The position numbers and the translations under genes were made by a program. Under the pieces are notes generated by a model. The model was not told the origin of the DNA and searched no databases. It saw only the letters and a program-made list of their open reading frames with translations. Shown here piece by piece: positions 53,790-64,000 of a stretch of DNA of 64,000 nt (within the stretch, counting starts at the first letter, position 1; each line of letters opens with the position of its first letter). This DNA comes from Heterobasidion occidentale (lineage: Eukaryota > Basidiomycota > Agaricomycetes > Russulales > Bondarzewiaceae), in the NCBI GenBank assembly GCA_039111635.1, contig JBCAQO010000014.1, forward strand, positions 1,612,001 to 1,676,000, given 5' to 3'.

Positions 53790-54929
53790 AGGTTTGAATG
53801 AGAGAAGACGATGATGAGCATGCACCCGCGCTAGGGTCTGAGGGAGGTATTTGGGAAGCTTTGGGGGGATACCAAACAGTGCTAGATGAGTACCAAAGAC
53901 GCCGACTTGCACCGAACACGGTCAGTCCCTACCCAACCGACTGCAAGCCACCAAAGGACGTTTGGCAGCACTTGGGTCAGTTCGCCCACACTTCATATAC
54001 TTACCATGACTGCACAGGAGTGTTACGATAGGCATTTATGGGATCGGAGCCAGTATTCCATGTCGGCTGATGTCCTCCGTGAGGCGGTCGGTCCTTATCG
54101 CTTATTTTCCTGACTTCCGCATGGTCGGTCAAACACGATCTTGCACCATTACTTGGCCACCCTGGTCGTACATTACTTCTTCTTTATTTTTATTGGTTCT
54201 CCAATTCCTGTTCCTGCTACCTACGCTCGGGCGACAGATCCCGAACGTTCAGGATTCCGCCATCGCTGATTAACTTTCACCTTATCACCTTTGGAACCCA
54301 TATGGATATCTCACCTACCTTCTTATCTTCTCTGTTTGCTAGGGCTTGGCACCTGTTCAACATTTACTCTCATTTCTCGTTCAATATTTTACTTAGGGCT
54401 CTGTTTACTATAAAAACCTACATACAACTCTGGAATAAACCAGCTTTCGCACCCCACAGTTCAGAGCTCATTCACACTCGTCTCAACCATTGAAATTGTC
54501 TTCGTCAACTACCAAAAACTTGTCCTCCTCGTCGTTCGGCCTCGTTTGCGTTTGTACTTGTCTCTTCGCTCGTACCCCTCATCCTCCCCGTATATTGTCA
54601 GAGTCCCATGTGGCTCTTGAAGCACGTAATTGTCGGTCGCAACACTACCTTCTCGTCACCGATCAACTCCTCGACCCGACTCGACCGACCGAACGTTCGG
54701 TCGTTGTTCGGTGCAGTCCCAAAACCGTTCGAGCGCTTTAATCTCACCCTCCTCATTACGCTTCAGTGCGCCCTCGCTTTCTCAGGTCCTAACTAATGAT
54801 TCCTTGTGTATCAGATACTAGCTCCAGCACCCCTGCACTAGAGGTTGTTTTGGTGTTGTGCTCTGCACTTAGAGCCACCTCTAGCGTATCAACGGTGAGC
54901 ATTGTATGCACGCTGTACATCCAGACCGT
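53790..54929. other. No gene recognised
   Basis: Open frames are short and lack motifs. The stretch from TGTTACGATAGG (54021) with ACTATAAAAACC near 54408 and GGAATAAACC near 54432 has the look of an LTR promoter, but no matching end and no target duplication were found, so no element is called. Confidence 0.35.
54686..54703. other. Perfect 18-bp palindrome
   Basis: CGACCGAACGTTCGGTCG equals its own reverse complement. Confidence 0.9.
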
Positions 54930-57162
54930 GCTCACACTCTTGTGCTAGATGGCCACTGACTGTCTGTGCGCCCTCTACGTCTCGATATGCAGATATCATG
55001 TGCGTACCACATAGGTGTCATAATACAGTGCATTCACCCAAACAAAGAGAGTTCTTCTCTTCGTTCTTCAACAGGCGTCAGTGTGAAGGCAATTGTATTG
55101 TAGAGTTGTACCCACGCACGTCGTCACTATTCTGGCTTCCTTGTGGCCTTCGTGTGCGGTGAACACAAGCCTCTGAGCGGCTTGCATGCGTGGGTCTTGA
55201 TTCTCCACGGAGCGCAAGGCGCCTGCACTCTGCCACGTGTGCATCTTGCCTGATCCTTTTTCAGTTCCCAAGTTTCGTTCATCTCCTCCACAACCAACGC
55301 TGTGAAGGATGACATTGTCAGATGTTCACGTGTCTTTTGAGTTGTGGGTTCCGGTGCATCGCAAGCAGATGCTGATTGAGGAGTGAGATTCTCAAGCAGT
55401 GCGGCTAGCGACTTACATCAGGCTGCCCATCTAGCGTCGCAGACGCAGTACCCTCCTCCCCCGGATCCACGCCTTCAACCACCTACCACCGCACCATCTG
55501 CATGCCAATATCATTGCATCCGACAGCATCTGAGCTTACGCCTCTGAACCTAAGAGACACCGAGCCCCAATTATCTTTCACAGTTGTTGCGACTCGGTCA
55601 ATGTGCATGGGGTTTGTTGGGGGTAGGCACCACTCTTCTCTAGGCAGAAGCAAAGCGGTATCGTACCACGATCAAGCTCAGCCGCTCATCAGTCGGACGT
55701 GGATAGGATACATAGACAAGATGCCCGGTGTGTGACACATTGTGTATCTATCTTCGAAACACAGAGGTGTGCTTTCAATTCGCAACACGAGCATTGGGGC
55801 AAGGTGAGAAGTGAGAGCATGCGGGGCTCGTTGGTGGGCTAGTATGTCTCAACTTGTGAATTCTATGTACGAGGCATCACCACTGCGTGGATTGATCTGT
55901 ACAGACCGAGCTGCAGCACGATTGGCGGGGAGGTTGATAGCAGGGCCCCAATTTTGGATGCCTGGACATGAAGATGTGCCCTCTTTCTCTCCGTGATGCC
56001 AAAACATCTCAGTTGCATGATACCTTTTGCTCGACTCCCGGTCGAGAGCTGCCAGCTCTGCAGAGTCCTCAATGCCTCACACACCTGTTTAAGCCTGACA
56101 ACATGCATCTTAGTTCTCCTTGTTGCCTTTGGTGTAGAATTGAGTGTTCATGAAACAGATATGGGGCAGGTTGATCAGGATGATTCTTCTGATGCATAAG
56201 AGTGTGATCTTCAGTATCTATGCCACTGACAAGTATCAATATGATGAATTCGTGAGTCATGCTAGATAACTCTTTGATTAGGATTCTTTACCTCCAGTCC
56301 ATTGGTGACATATAAATCACCATGATTCATGGTACAGACTACTTCATACCCCTTCTATTCACATCCAGAATCTCAGCATCTACTCTATACCATGAATATA
56401 TCTGAAAGCCCTAAAATCATTCAGCATATTGGTACTATCCTTCTGGGAGATATCTTGCATCTAGTTATTGCAACCCTTTTATTTGGTTTGTTATGATTGT
56501 TTTGATCTGAGTAGAAAACTTATCTAAAATTCAAACATCTAGGAATTTATGCCATTCTGGTTCTGTATTTGACATACCTTTTTCAGCAAGTTTCTTGAAT
56601 CTATCCAATTTTAAGTATTCTAAAGTCATATAGCCAAGGAACAATTACATTAAGGGCCAAATCATATATGTCTGCTGCTACCTTGTTAATGTTTACAAAA
56701 GCAGCAATCATATGGTTCCTTAGTATAATTCAAGTCATTCAAAGCATCCAAGATGTGCTTTTTTTGACAGATAATCAGCCATTAGAAAACAAGTTTTCCA
56801 AGATCAATCAAGAAATTGACATTATCAATGTCATACAATTGATCTGCCAAAGAGTCATTGTTTGTTACTTTTGATACTCTGGTATGAATAAAAAACTTAA
56901 ATAAGTTTTAGGCATTTTTAGGAAACATCATTATAGTATGGAGAGCCCAAACACTATGGAAAACCCATTATATTCTGGTTTTTCTCAAAGGGATTTTTAT
57001 TATAATCACAGGTGAAATTTTCCTTGACTCTTATTTTTATTTGCAATACTGATTTATTATTAGTCATATCAATTTTGAGTTGTGTGATTAATAGTATTGG
57101 GGATGAAAGATTACAAAGCTAGGAATTGTTTTTTGGAGGATGGTTTCAAATAGCACAATGAG

Positions 57163-57797
57163 TATTATGACTTGACTGATCGGAGCCTGTCGGGGCTGGT
57201 CTATCTGATGGTTCAAGCATCACATGCTAGGCGGCTCCACTATGGAACGTACACCAAGGTATTTGGCATGTCCTTACGATCCGACTGAACCGATGGTTCC
57301 TCAAAACATCGGTAGAGGATATATGGGAAGGGTCATGGGTACAGCAGATTGATAAGACAGGCATTCACATGCCATGGGCTTAGGGCTTATGGTTAAGCAC
57401 CTCGTCGCACTAGGATGGATAGGTGTGACTGGAGAAGTACAAGAGTAGGCACCGGCTGAGAAAGATGGCGACCACAGCTCTCCTAGGATGGGTACCCGGA
57501 GAAGCACACGGACTCTTACCCTAGACCCTATACAGTATATAAGGCTCATAGAATAGGCTGAGGATCTTCAGTCTATTCTCCTTGTTCCTACACAGTCTTC
57601 CTACTGTGTACCTCGTCCTGTTCGTGTCTTCCTACACGAACACCTTCGTTCCCTACTGTCTTCTTACAGTAGAATCATCATTACTTTTTCCTGCATCATT
57701 GTCTGATACAGTCAAGACCTCGTCCACCACTCTGTCCATTGTGTGACCTAGGGAAGAACCTGTTACTCTTGGGTTATCGAACGAGCAGTTCATAACA
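57163..57797 (+). mobile_element. Solo LTR 1 (635 bp) with 5-bp target duplication ATGAG
   Basis: Begins TATTATGACTTGACTGATCG and ends CAGTTCATAACA. The flanks are ATGAG on both sides (57158-57162 and 57798-57802). Copy 1 of the host segment has no insert at the matching place (CACAATGGGGACTATAA). A TATATAAGG promoter box lies near 57535. No internal retroelement sequence and no second LTR at this site, so it is a solo LTR. The TG start has mutated to TA. Confidence 0.88.
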
Positions 57798-58350
57798 ATG
57801 AGAACTAGAACTTATAATAAATTTGGTGGCCACAATCTTAATAGTATTTAGAGCATAGTATGTATTTTTTTTAAATAAAGAGCTTCATTAGTAAAACTAA
57901 TTTACTCTATCTAAAGGAAATATCGCCAATCTGTCAAGGCTCATTTAATAAACAATAAAAAAACTCAAATTGAAAAGATCCTAGCTTTGCTTATGGAATC
58001 TGGCATCTTGTACTGTGCTTTATGGGTAATGATCTTATAAATATTCTTTTACTAGGCTCACTTGTTTAAACAGATTTTTCTTATTGGTTCAGCATTTATA
58101 ACTATTGATAGCTTGAATGATATTTTTTTTAATATTGGCCTGTTTTTTGCTGTGAGTAATCTTTTTGATGTTATCACTTTTCTTACTGGTTGATTTTGGG
58201 GAATATATCCAACAATGATCATGATTGTAGTTAGTTTAAACAACACAGTTGAGGAGATGTCAGGAATTTCAATTCCAACAGCCCATACCTGTATTCAGTA
58301 GGAGTTAGAAGATGCACATGATTTAGTAGAAGCAGAAGTTGATTGGTTAC

Positions 58351-58984
58351 TGTTATGACTTGACCGATTGGAGCCCGTCGGGGCTGGTCTATCCGATGGT
58401 TCAAGCATCACATGTTAGGCGGCTCCACCATGGAGCGTACATCAAGGTATTCGGCATGTCCTTATGGTCCGACCGTACCGATGGTTCTTCAAGACATCGG
58501 TATAGGATATATGGGAAGGGTCAATGATGCAGCGGATTGATAAGACAGGCATTCACATGCCAGGGGCTTAGGGCTTATGGGTAAGCACCTCGTCGCACTA
58601 GGATGGGTAGGTGTGATTGGAGAAGTACAAGAGTAGGCGCCGGCTGAGAAAGACGGCGACCACAGCTCTTCTGGGATGGGTACCCGGAGAAGCATACGGA
58701 CTCTTACCCTAGACCCTATACAGTATATAAGGCCCATAGAATAGGCTGAGGATCTTCAGTCTATTCTCCTTTGTTCTTACACAGTCTTCCTACTGTGTAC
58801 CTTGTTCTTTCTGTATCCTCACATACAGAACCCTCGTTCCCTACCGTCTTCCTACGGTAGAATAATCATTGATTTTCCTATATCATTACCTGATATAGTC
58901 GAGACCGTCCTCACCACTCGGCCCAACGTGCGACCTAGGGAAGAACCTGTTACTCTTGGGTTATTGAACGAGCAGTTCGTAACA
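58351..58984 (+). mobile_element. Solo LTR 2 (634 bp) with 5-bp target duplication GTTAC
   Basis: Begins TGTTATGACTTGACCGATTG and ends CAGTTCGTAACA, a TGTTA..TAACA terminal inverted pair. Flanks GTTAC at 58346-58350 and 58985-58989. Copy 1 keeps the empty site as TTAGTTACAGGATATTC. Near-identical to LTR 1 and in the same orientation, TATATAAGG near 58725. The 553 bp between the two LTRs are host segment, not retroelement interior, so the two are independent insertions. Confidence 0.92.
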
Positions 58985-59490
58985 GTTACAGTATATTCAT
59001 GAGCATGGCACTATACCCAATATAGAGGTTATTGAAGAAACTAGGGAAGAATTGACTTAGTGAGCACTTTTTTATTCTCTTATGATATAGCATTACTGAT
59101 TTGTTACTTTTAGATATTTTTTATAGTACTAGACAAACACTATTTTATAAAATGCTTTTTCTTGACTATATAGGCTCATTTCTTGATTTATTATAAATGC
59201 TTCTTGATTCAGGTGCTTTTTCTAATGGTTATTACAGCCCATAGACAAAAGAATCCTTCTGACTTTATTTATTAGTGTAACAAGTATATACATGCAGGCA
59301 TTATACTTTGTCCTCCCTCACACAATGCTTATGCATTAGCACATGTAGAGCATTACCTCCCTAACAAACTGGATGTGCAGGCAGATATACTTGTCAAGAG
59401 GCTATCAATGCAGTCTGCCAGTCAGGTAAGGCTACTGTAGTTTGTAACAACACCTGCTTGAGAAGTAGGGTAAGTATGGCAATGTGCACA

Positions 59491-59694
59491 TTATAATTCA
59501 GGCAACGGCAACAGCGTACCTAGCCCAGCAATTGTGGGCAATCTGGCCTCTGTCCAGTGATAAGAGCCAAGGTACCTCAGAGTGTCAATCTGAATGTCTG
59601 TATCCAGGTCGTCTTTAGCCATTGTCGGGGCCACCACCTCGCAGATGAGTGCGGGGTGCAGCCCGTCACATGGCACCCGGATTCTCGATGGCAT
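59491..59694 (-). pseudogene. 5' fragment of the unknown family (copy F)
   Basis: Reads MPSRIRVPCDGLHPALICE .. DTLRYLGSYHWTEARLPTIA GLG, then a GTACG donor-like border. This is the exon 1 end of copies A-E (EYVGSYNWT..IVPG; D: LEYLGSYNWTNAS). Nothing like exon 2 or 3 follows within the next 500 bp on the minus strand, so only the 5' end is present. The upstream text is unrelated to copies A-D, as in E. Confidence 0.68.
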
Positions 59695-60000
59695 ATGCTT
59701 TCTTTGTGTGTGTGAGGAGGTACTGTAAGTTACAAAACATCAAACAATTTCTCGACAGTCCGTGTCAAAGAAGCACATGACTGCGCGACGGGCATCGAGG
59801 ACAGACTTCACTGCGCCAGACTCACTCTATATGTACTGTGCGGAGGAACCTCATCTGACATCAATCAAGCACCCAATGCCTCCTTGACCTGCCCGAATCT
59901 GGTACAGGAATGCCTCGATAGTCGATAAATTGCGGCGAGGAACATACTAGTACATGCGGCAGCCGGTTACAGAAAACGAAGAGCATGCACAGTTGCAGAA

Positions 60001-61566
60001 TCACGTCACGAGCATATCCCCGCCGTCTGGCGGCGGCGCCTCGATAGAGAACGAGACATCCGCAGATGCCATGCTCATGTCCGGGTCCGGCGTTTTAGCC
60101 TCGGCCTGCAAGGCGCGACGCGCCGCCGCCTTTGCGCGGAGCTGCTCGATCTCGGCCGTGAGCTTGGACTGTATGTGCCATGCGGTCATTCGTGGCAGTT
60201 CGGGCTAGTGGGATGCGCAAGACTCACGGCATCGTCTTCAAGTTTTGTTTTGTCAAATATCGAGTACGGAGGCGGGGGCTTTTCTGTGTGCTTGTCACCT
60301 GCGACGCATCAGAAAGAGAACGGCCGAGGAGCCAGGACGTGAGAAGTGCGGACCGAATGCGGCGAACATGAACACCTCGTTCATCAGCTCGTGGTTTCTC
60401 TTGTAACGCGTCATGGCGAGCGTGCGCGTCGAGATGTGCTCGAGGTCATCTGCGGGATCCTCCTCGTCCCGCGCCTGCGGAGGTGCCTGCCGCTGCGCCT
60501 TCCAAAACATCCGCCGTGAAAACGCCCGCGTAATCAAACATAGAGACATACCTGTTGCATCTGGCTCATCTGGGTCGTGCTCAAGCTGCGCTCGCGCATG
60601 TTCCGGCGCTCGAGCGCCTCCATCTCCCTGTTCTGGTGCGCGAGCATCGCCTGGGGGTCGCCGCGCGCGCTGAACGGCATCGGCTGCTGCTGCGCCGGGG
60701 ACGGCATAGGCGCGCCGTTCTGCCGCACGGCGGGGCCCTTGTCGCCGAACACGTTTACCGCGGGCTCGTTAAGCGTGCGTAGTGGGTAGGCGCGGGTCGG
60801 CTGGTTCACGAGGTGGGGCGGGATGGCTGCGAGAGATAACATGTGTATGCGGGTTGATGAGTGGATGATGGAGTGGAGTGAGCGTGAGGGACTTAGGTGG
60901 GCATTCGGGGATGCGAGTGATAGACTTACCCAATGATTGACCGCGCGAGTAGTGCACGAGGACGAGCTGCGGGTGACCGCCCTTGTGTAAGCGGTACCGG
61001 CGACGAACGCGGGACGCGGTCGTCTCGCCCGAGTTGGGGAGAAACCCGAAGCGCGCTTCGATGACTTCCAGTTCCTGTTTTATTTATAACCAGCAAAAAA
61101 AGCAAGAAAAAGGCGCGCCGCGAGGCGATCGCTATGCATGAGCGCACGTCTATAGTTATGGGCACATGGCTGGGAAATTGGACGAGTTTGGAAGGCGGGA
61201 GATGGGAGGGAAGTAGGTACGAACGCGGTTGTTGCCGAGGGGGATGTTGTAGCGCTGTTCTTGCTCCAGGTACCGCAGGCCGTCTATCGGGAAGGGAAGC
61301 TGAGGCACCATGAACAGGAGGATGAGTTGGCCATCTAACGAAGGCGAACTCAACGAGCGCCCCAAGGGTGACGAGGGTCAAAGCCTGAAGATTCGCCCAC
61401 CTGTCGGCTTATCTATGAATTGCCAGGTGAACGCGACCTGCATGGAAAGCTGGATTGCGCGGAGCAGCATCTGCGCCGCGACTTCATGCGAGAACGTTGG
61501 ATGCGGAGGGAAGTCGTCCGGGAAGCGCAGACAGACGCCCTCGTTTTGTGGTTGTCGGAACGACAT
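60001..61566 (-). CDS. SSR4: SWI/SNF and RSC chromatin-remodelling subunit Ssr4
   Basis: Subunit shared by the SWI/SNF and RSC nucleosome remodellers, known from fission yeast. Start MSFRQPQNEGVCLRFPDDFP at 61566, then FSHEVAAQMLLRAIQLSMQV AFTWQFIDKPT, a hallmark of the Ssr4 N-terminal domain. Further exons: DGQLILLFMVPQLPFPIDGL RYLEQEQRYNI; ELEVIEARFGFLPNSGETTA SRVRRRYRLHKGGHPQLVLV HYSRGQSL; AIPPHLVNQPTRAYPLRTL; a Gln/Pro-rich middle; and the conserved C-terminal block DLEHISTRTLAMTRYKRNHE LMNEVF. The end is EQLRAKAAARRALQAEA .. DMLVT, stop at 60001. Six or so short introns, all GT-AG where checked. No frame break was seen. Confidence 0.9.
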
Positions 61567-61863
61567 GGCGAAGAGCGCGAGCGAGACGCAGACCGAGACG
61601 CGCTCGGTCGATTGTGCGAGTTTCGCGTATTGCAGGGCAGGGAGGGAGAGAAGCGGGTGGCTGGGACGCGCGGGCGTTTGTTAGGAACAGACGCTGTTGC
61701 CAAATAGCCCTCGGCATCCCGGCATCCTCGGCCACCCCCGAACCATCCCCTCAGTGAGCCGACTCCAACTTGCTGCACTGCGTGTTGCCAGCCGTAAACA
61801 GATCGCGTGTATTCACCACCTCGTACTTACTCAAGCCCATCGAACACTTATCTGCGGGGAGAA
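61567..61863. promoter_or_regulatory. Divergent promoter region of SSR4 and the HIT gene
   Basis: A 297-bp spacer with both starts head to head. No TATA box identified. Confidence 0.5.
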
Positions 61864-62650
61864 ATGGCATCATCTGCAAGGTCCATCTCACCCATCTCGC
61901 CCATGACGATGATACTGATAGAAATAGGACCTTGGCTAGCTGCATATTCTGCAAGATCATCAAAGGTACGTTATCCCAAACTGCGTCGGTAGTAAAGCTC
62001 TTAAACATCGCCCGGCACGCGACAAGGCGAGATCCCGAGCTACAAGCTCGTCGAGACCGACCTCTCGTTTTCCTTCCTCGACATCGGGCCCCTCTCCAAA
62101 GGCCATGCCCTGATCATCCCCAAATGTCCGTATCTCTCTCGTTGTCGATCGCAGCCCCGCAGACCAATTCCTCCTCCTCCGAGTCCTCATATCTCTCTCT
62201 TACAGATCACGCCGCCAAGCTGCACGAGCTGCCTGACGAGTACCTCGCTGACGCGCTCCCTATCGCGAAGAAGATCGTCAACGCGCTCGGGGCCGAGAAT
62301 TACAATATCCTCCAGGTGCGGTCTCTTTCTGGTGTATTTATGACAACCCGACGAACACACACGTCTATTGCCATTGCTTATCCACCGCGAACCCATCCCT
62401 TGGATTAGAACAACGGCCGCATCGCGCATCAGGTCCGTACCGCGCCTTCTCTGCCTGATTCGGAACTGCTCCCGAGCTTACCTGCCTGCGGTGGCCTACA
62501 ACACTCTAGGTCGTCGATCACGTCCACTTCCACGTCATCCCCAAGCCTTCCGAGAGCGACGCGGAGGGGCTGGTCATCGGCTGGCCCACGAGCTCGCCCC
62601 CGAAGGAGGAGATCGCGAAGCTGCACGAGGAGCTCCTGTCGAAGCTGTGA
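61864..62650 (+). CDS. HIT-family nucleotide hydrolase (Hnt1/HINT-like)
   Basis: Small enzyme that hydrolyses AMP-linked substrates such as AMP-lysine or adenosine phosphoramidates, found in most eukaryotes. Start at 61864: MASSAR spliced over a 50-nt intron to TLASCIFCKIIK. Next exon GEIPSYKLVETDLSFSFLDI GPLSKGHALIIPK, then YHAAKLHELPDEYLADALPI and KKIVNALGAENYNILQ. A 24-nt exon (62409-62432, NNGRIAHQ) is followed by VVDHVHFHVIPKPSESDAEG LVIGWP. The catalytic histidine triad is HVHFHV. Stop TGA at 62648. Length about 140 residues, right for the family. All borders are GT-AG. No signal peptide, so cytosolic or nuclear. Confidence 0.92.
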
Positions 62651-64000
62651 GCGGGACCGTCGAGCGCGGGTGTACCAAACAGAAGAAGCGTGTACGAGTA
62701 CATATGTGAGTGCAATCAGGCTTGTTTCCCCTGCGTGCCGTGGCGCCGGTGAGGCGTCGATGGGATAAGTATGCCGCTTTGAGCTTGAGAGCCGCCCTCG
62801 GTCTTCCAACACGCCCGGCATTGTACAGACTCCAGGCGGTCCGCCCACCTAATATCCATCCATGTCTACTCCTTGCATCACGCGCCCACAAACCAGGAGC
62901 GACGTATTGATGTCGACTTTGCATCCGGGGATCACGATCTTATCGCGCAAGCGTCGACGTTCCTGTGCGTCGCGGCAGTCGCGGCTGGCCCTCGCAGGAA
63001 GCGTGTGCGTTCCGTGCCTGGTTCAATTTACGCGGACTCTGACGGACTCCCGATCCCCCCCATCGCGGCGTGTGCATGTGGGGGGCAAATAAGCGGTGTG
63101 CATATGTGTCTGGTCAATGTCTGTATTTGTGCGCGGTTTGACAGGTGCAGCTGTGCAGACGCATGGCCGGGCTCCATCATATGCATGAAATGCAGCCAGA
63201 CGCCCGTCGTGCAGGTGTTGGATCCGCTGCGAGGTATCCTGTTCCTGGCCGCCTGAGAACGTTTGAAGACGCAATATGGATGGCGCTCGTCGACGTGAGC
63301 GACAGGCGGCGCGAGGTCCCATACTGCTGTCTCGCAGGATCCGGGACAGTGCGAGACTTCACCAGCCCTGTCTGTATATCGGAAATGCCCTATGTCACGA
63401 ATGCAGCCATGGCGTCCTCGACACCCGACTGTGCCGAAAACCTCGACTGAAACCACCGGTGTCCTCGGACACGCCGCTTCTTCCGCTCCGCGCAGCGGGG
63501 CGTATCGGGATCAGGGAATTTTACCCGGATTGGTATACACCTGGGAAACGGAGGAGGCAAACTGAGAGAGATGCAGAGCAGTCGGAACCAGCAGATGATA
63601 GCAGATGGTGCAATCGGTATCTCGTGCACCGCGTTCGACTGCGTTCGCAACGTGTATTGGCAGGCGACACGCAAATTGAGTAGCCCGGTCCCCATAACGA
63701 AAGGGAGGAAAAAAGAGGCCAGCTGGTGTATTTGCAAAGGTGGCGGAGAGAAGCGAGGAGAAGCGTGGAGGCGAGCAGATGCCGCTGCTCTGGACCTTGG
63801 AGCGGGCGGTGATGGGCTCGGGGGTCGTCGCACCTCGCGGAGACGCTGTCACGTGCACCGTCCCGCAAGACAATGTGCCATTTTCCGTGTGCAAGACGTC
63901 GAGCGGCCAGCATGGCACCTGTCGTCCGCGCTAGCGACCGGCGTCGTCTCCACGCCCGCACACCATGTGCTTATCGCCCCACCGCGCGTCGTCCCAGCGT
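62651..64000. other. No gene recognised up to the right edge
   Basis: Open frames on both strands are overlapping shadows in GC-rich DNA with no recognisable motif. A gene starting outside the window could enter from the right. Confidence 0.4.

Larger units (their letters stand above)
56392..59060 (+). pseudogene. AT-rich membrane-protein pseudogene, copy 2
   Basis: Reads MNISESPKIIQHIGTILLGD and continues in pieces homologous to copy 1: GIYAILVLYLTYLFQQ, SAATLLMFTKAAIIWFLS, IQDVLFLTDNQPLENKFS, then after the first LTR LMESGILYCALWV, and GIYPTIIMIVVSLNNTVEEM, SGISIPTAHTCIQ. Between the LTR insertions the text has in-frame stops and a missing block (about 58090-58190 differs from copy 1). The reading ends EETREELT. 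A seven-helix-like membrane protein is the likely ancestor; neither copy can be translated whole. Confidence 0.55.
54930..59290 (+). repeat. Duplicated segment, copy 2 (interrupted by two LTRs)
   Basis: Second copy of the segment at 42335-45380, same orientation, start points 12.6 kb apart. Without the two LTRs its length is about 3.1 kb, equal to copy 1. Divergence is moderate in the first half (for example CTCCACGGAGCGCAAGG for CTCCACAGAGCGCAAGG) and both copies are AT-rich in the second half. Confidence 0.85.

Noticed and set aside
54021..54800. A third LTR
   Set aside because: Promoter-like TATA and AATAAA signals are present and a TGTTA start is possible, but no matching 3' end and no target-site duplication were found.
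57798..58350. Internal region of a full retrotransposon between the two LTRs
   Set aside because: The 553 bp match the uninterrupted host segment at 44.5-45.1 kb, and each LTR has its own target duplication, so these are two separate solo LTRs.

Overview
The window is nuclear DNA from a filamentous basidiomycete, most likely an Agaricomycete. The signs are many short introns (about 50-65 nt, several with GC-AG borders), GC-rich housekeeping genes, and families typical of mushrooms (sedolisin proteases, CsbD-like stress proteins, a multi-pass membrane-protein family, beta-carbonic anhydrases). No prokaryotic operon, CRISPR array, rRNA or convincing tRNA was seen. Gene models come from reading the sequence and joining exons by splice sites and protein similarity; none was checked by alignment software or RNA data.

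Left part (1-17 kb): a CsbD-like gene cut by the window edge, a secreted S53 sedolisin, two divergent MFS transporter paralogues, then a head-to-tail array of four copies (A-D) of a fungal protein family of unknown function, of which only D looks intact. About 17.1-19.8 kb holds no recognisable gene.

Middle (19.8-35.5 kb): conserved single-copy genes: 20S proteasome beta-6 (PRE7), ER chaperone ROT1, a Sos7-like kinetochore protein, a protein kinase and HIS1 (histidine biosynthesis). A second locus then repeats the earlier pairing: a fifth copy (E) of the unknown family beside a third MFS paralogue.

Right-middle (35.5-45.5 kb): a degenerate F-box-like stretch, a decayed UBC1 fragment, a tandem trio of beta-carbonic anhydrase genes (two good, one broken) and an AT-rich segment of about 3 kb carrying a dead membrane-protein gene.

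46-50 kb is a compact housekeeping block: UBC1 (E2 with UBA domain), HEM13 (coproporphyrinogen oxidase) and TRP4 (anthranilate phosphoribosyltransferase).

50.1-59.8 kb is a graveyard: fragments of an ABC1/ADCK-like kinase, the first exon of an MFS transporter, a fourth carbonic anhydrase lacking the catalytic arginine, a second copy of the AT-rich segment split by two solo LTRs (each with a perfect 5-bp target duplication and an empty site in the sister copy), and the 5' end of a sixth copy of the unknown family. Its gene content resembles that of 31.7-45.4 kb, suggesting an old segmental duplication that has decayed.

60-62.7 kb returns to housekeeping genes: SSR4 (SWI/SNF-RSC subunit) and a HIT-family hydrolase. 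The last 1.3 kb holds nothing recognised. Single-nucleotide frame breaks recur, including in HIS1 and the Sos7-like gene, so some apparent breaks may be assembly errors rather than pseudogenes.
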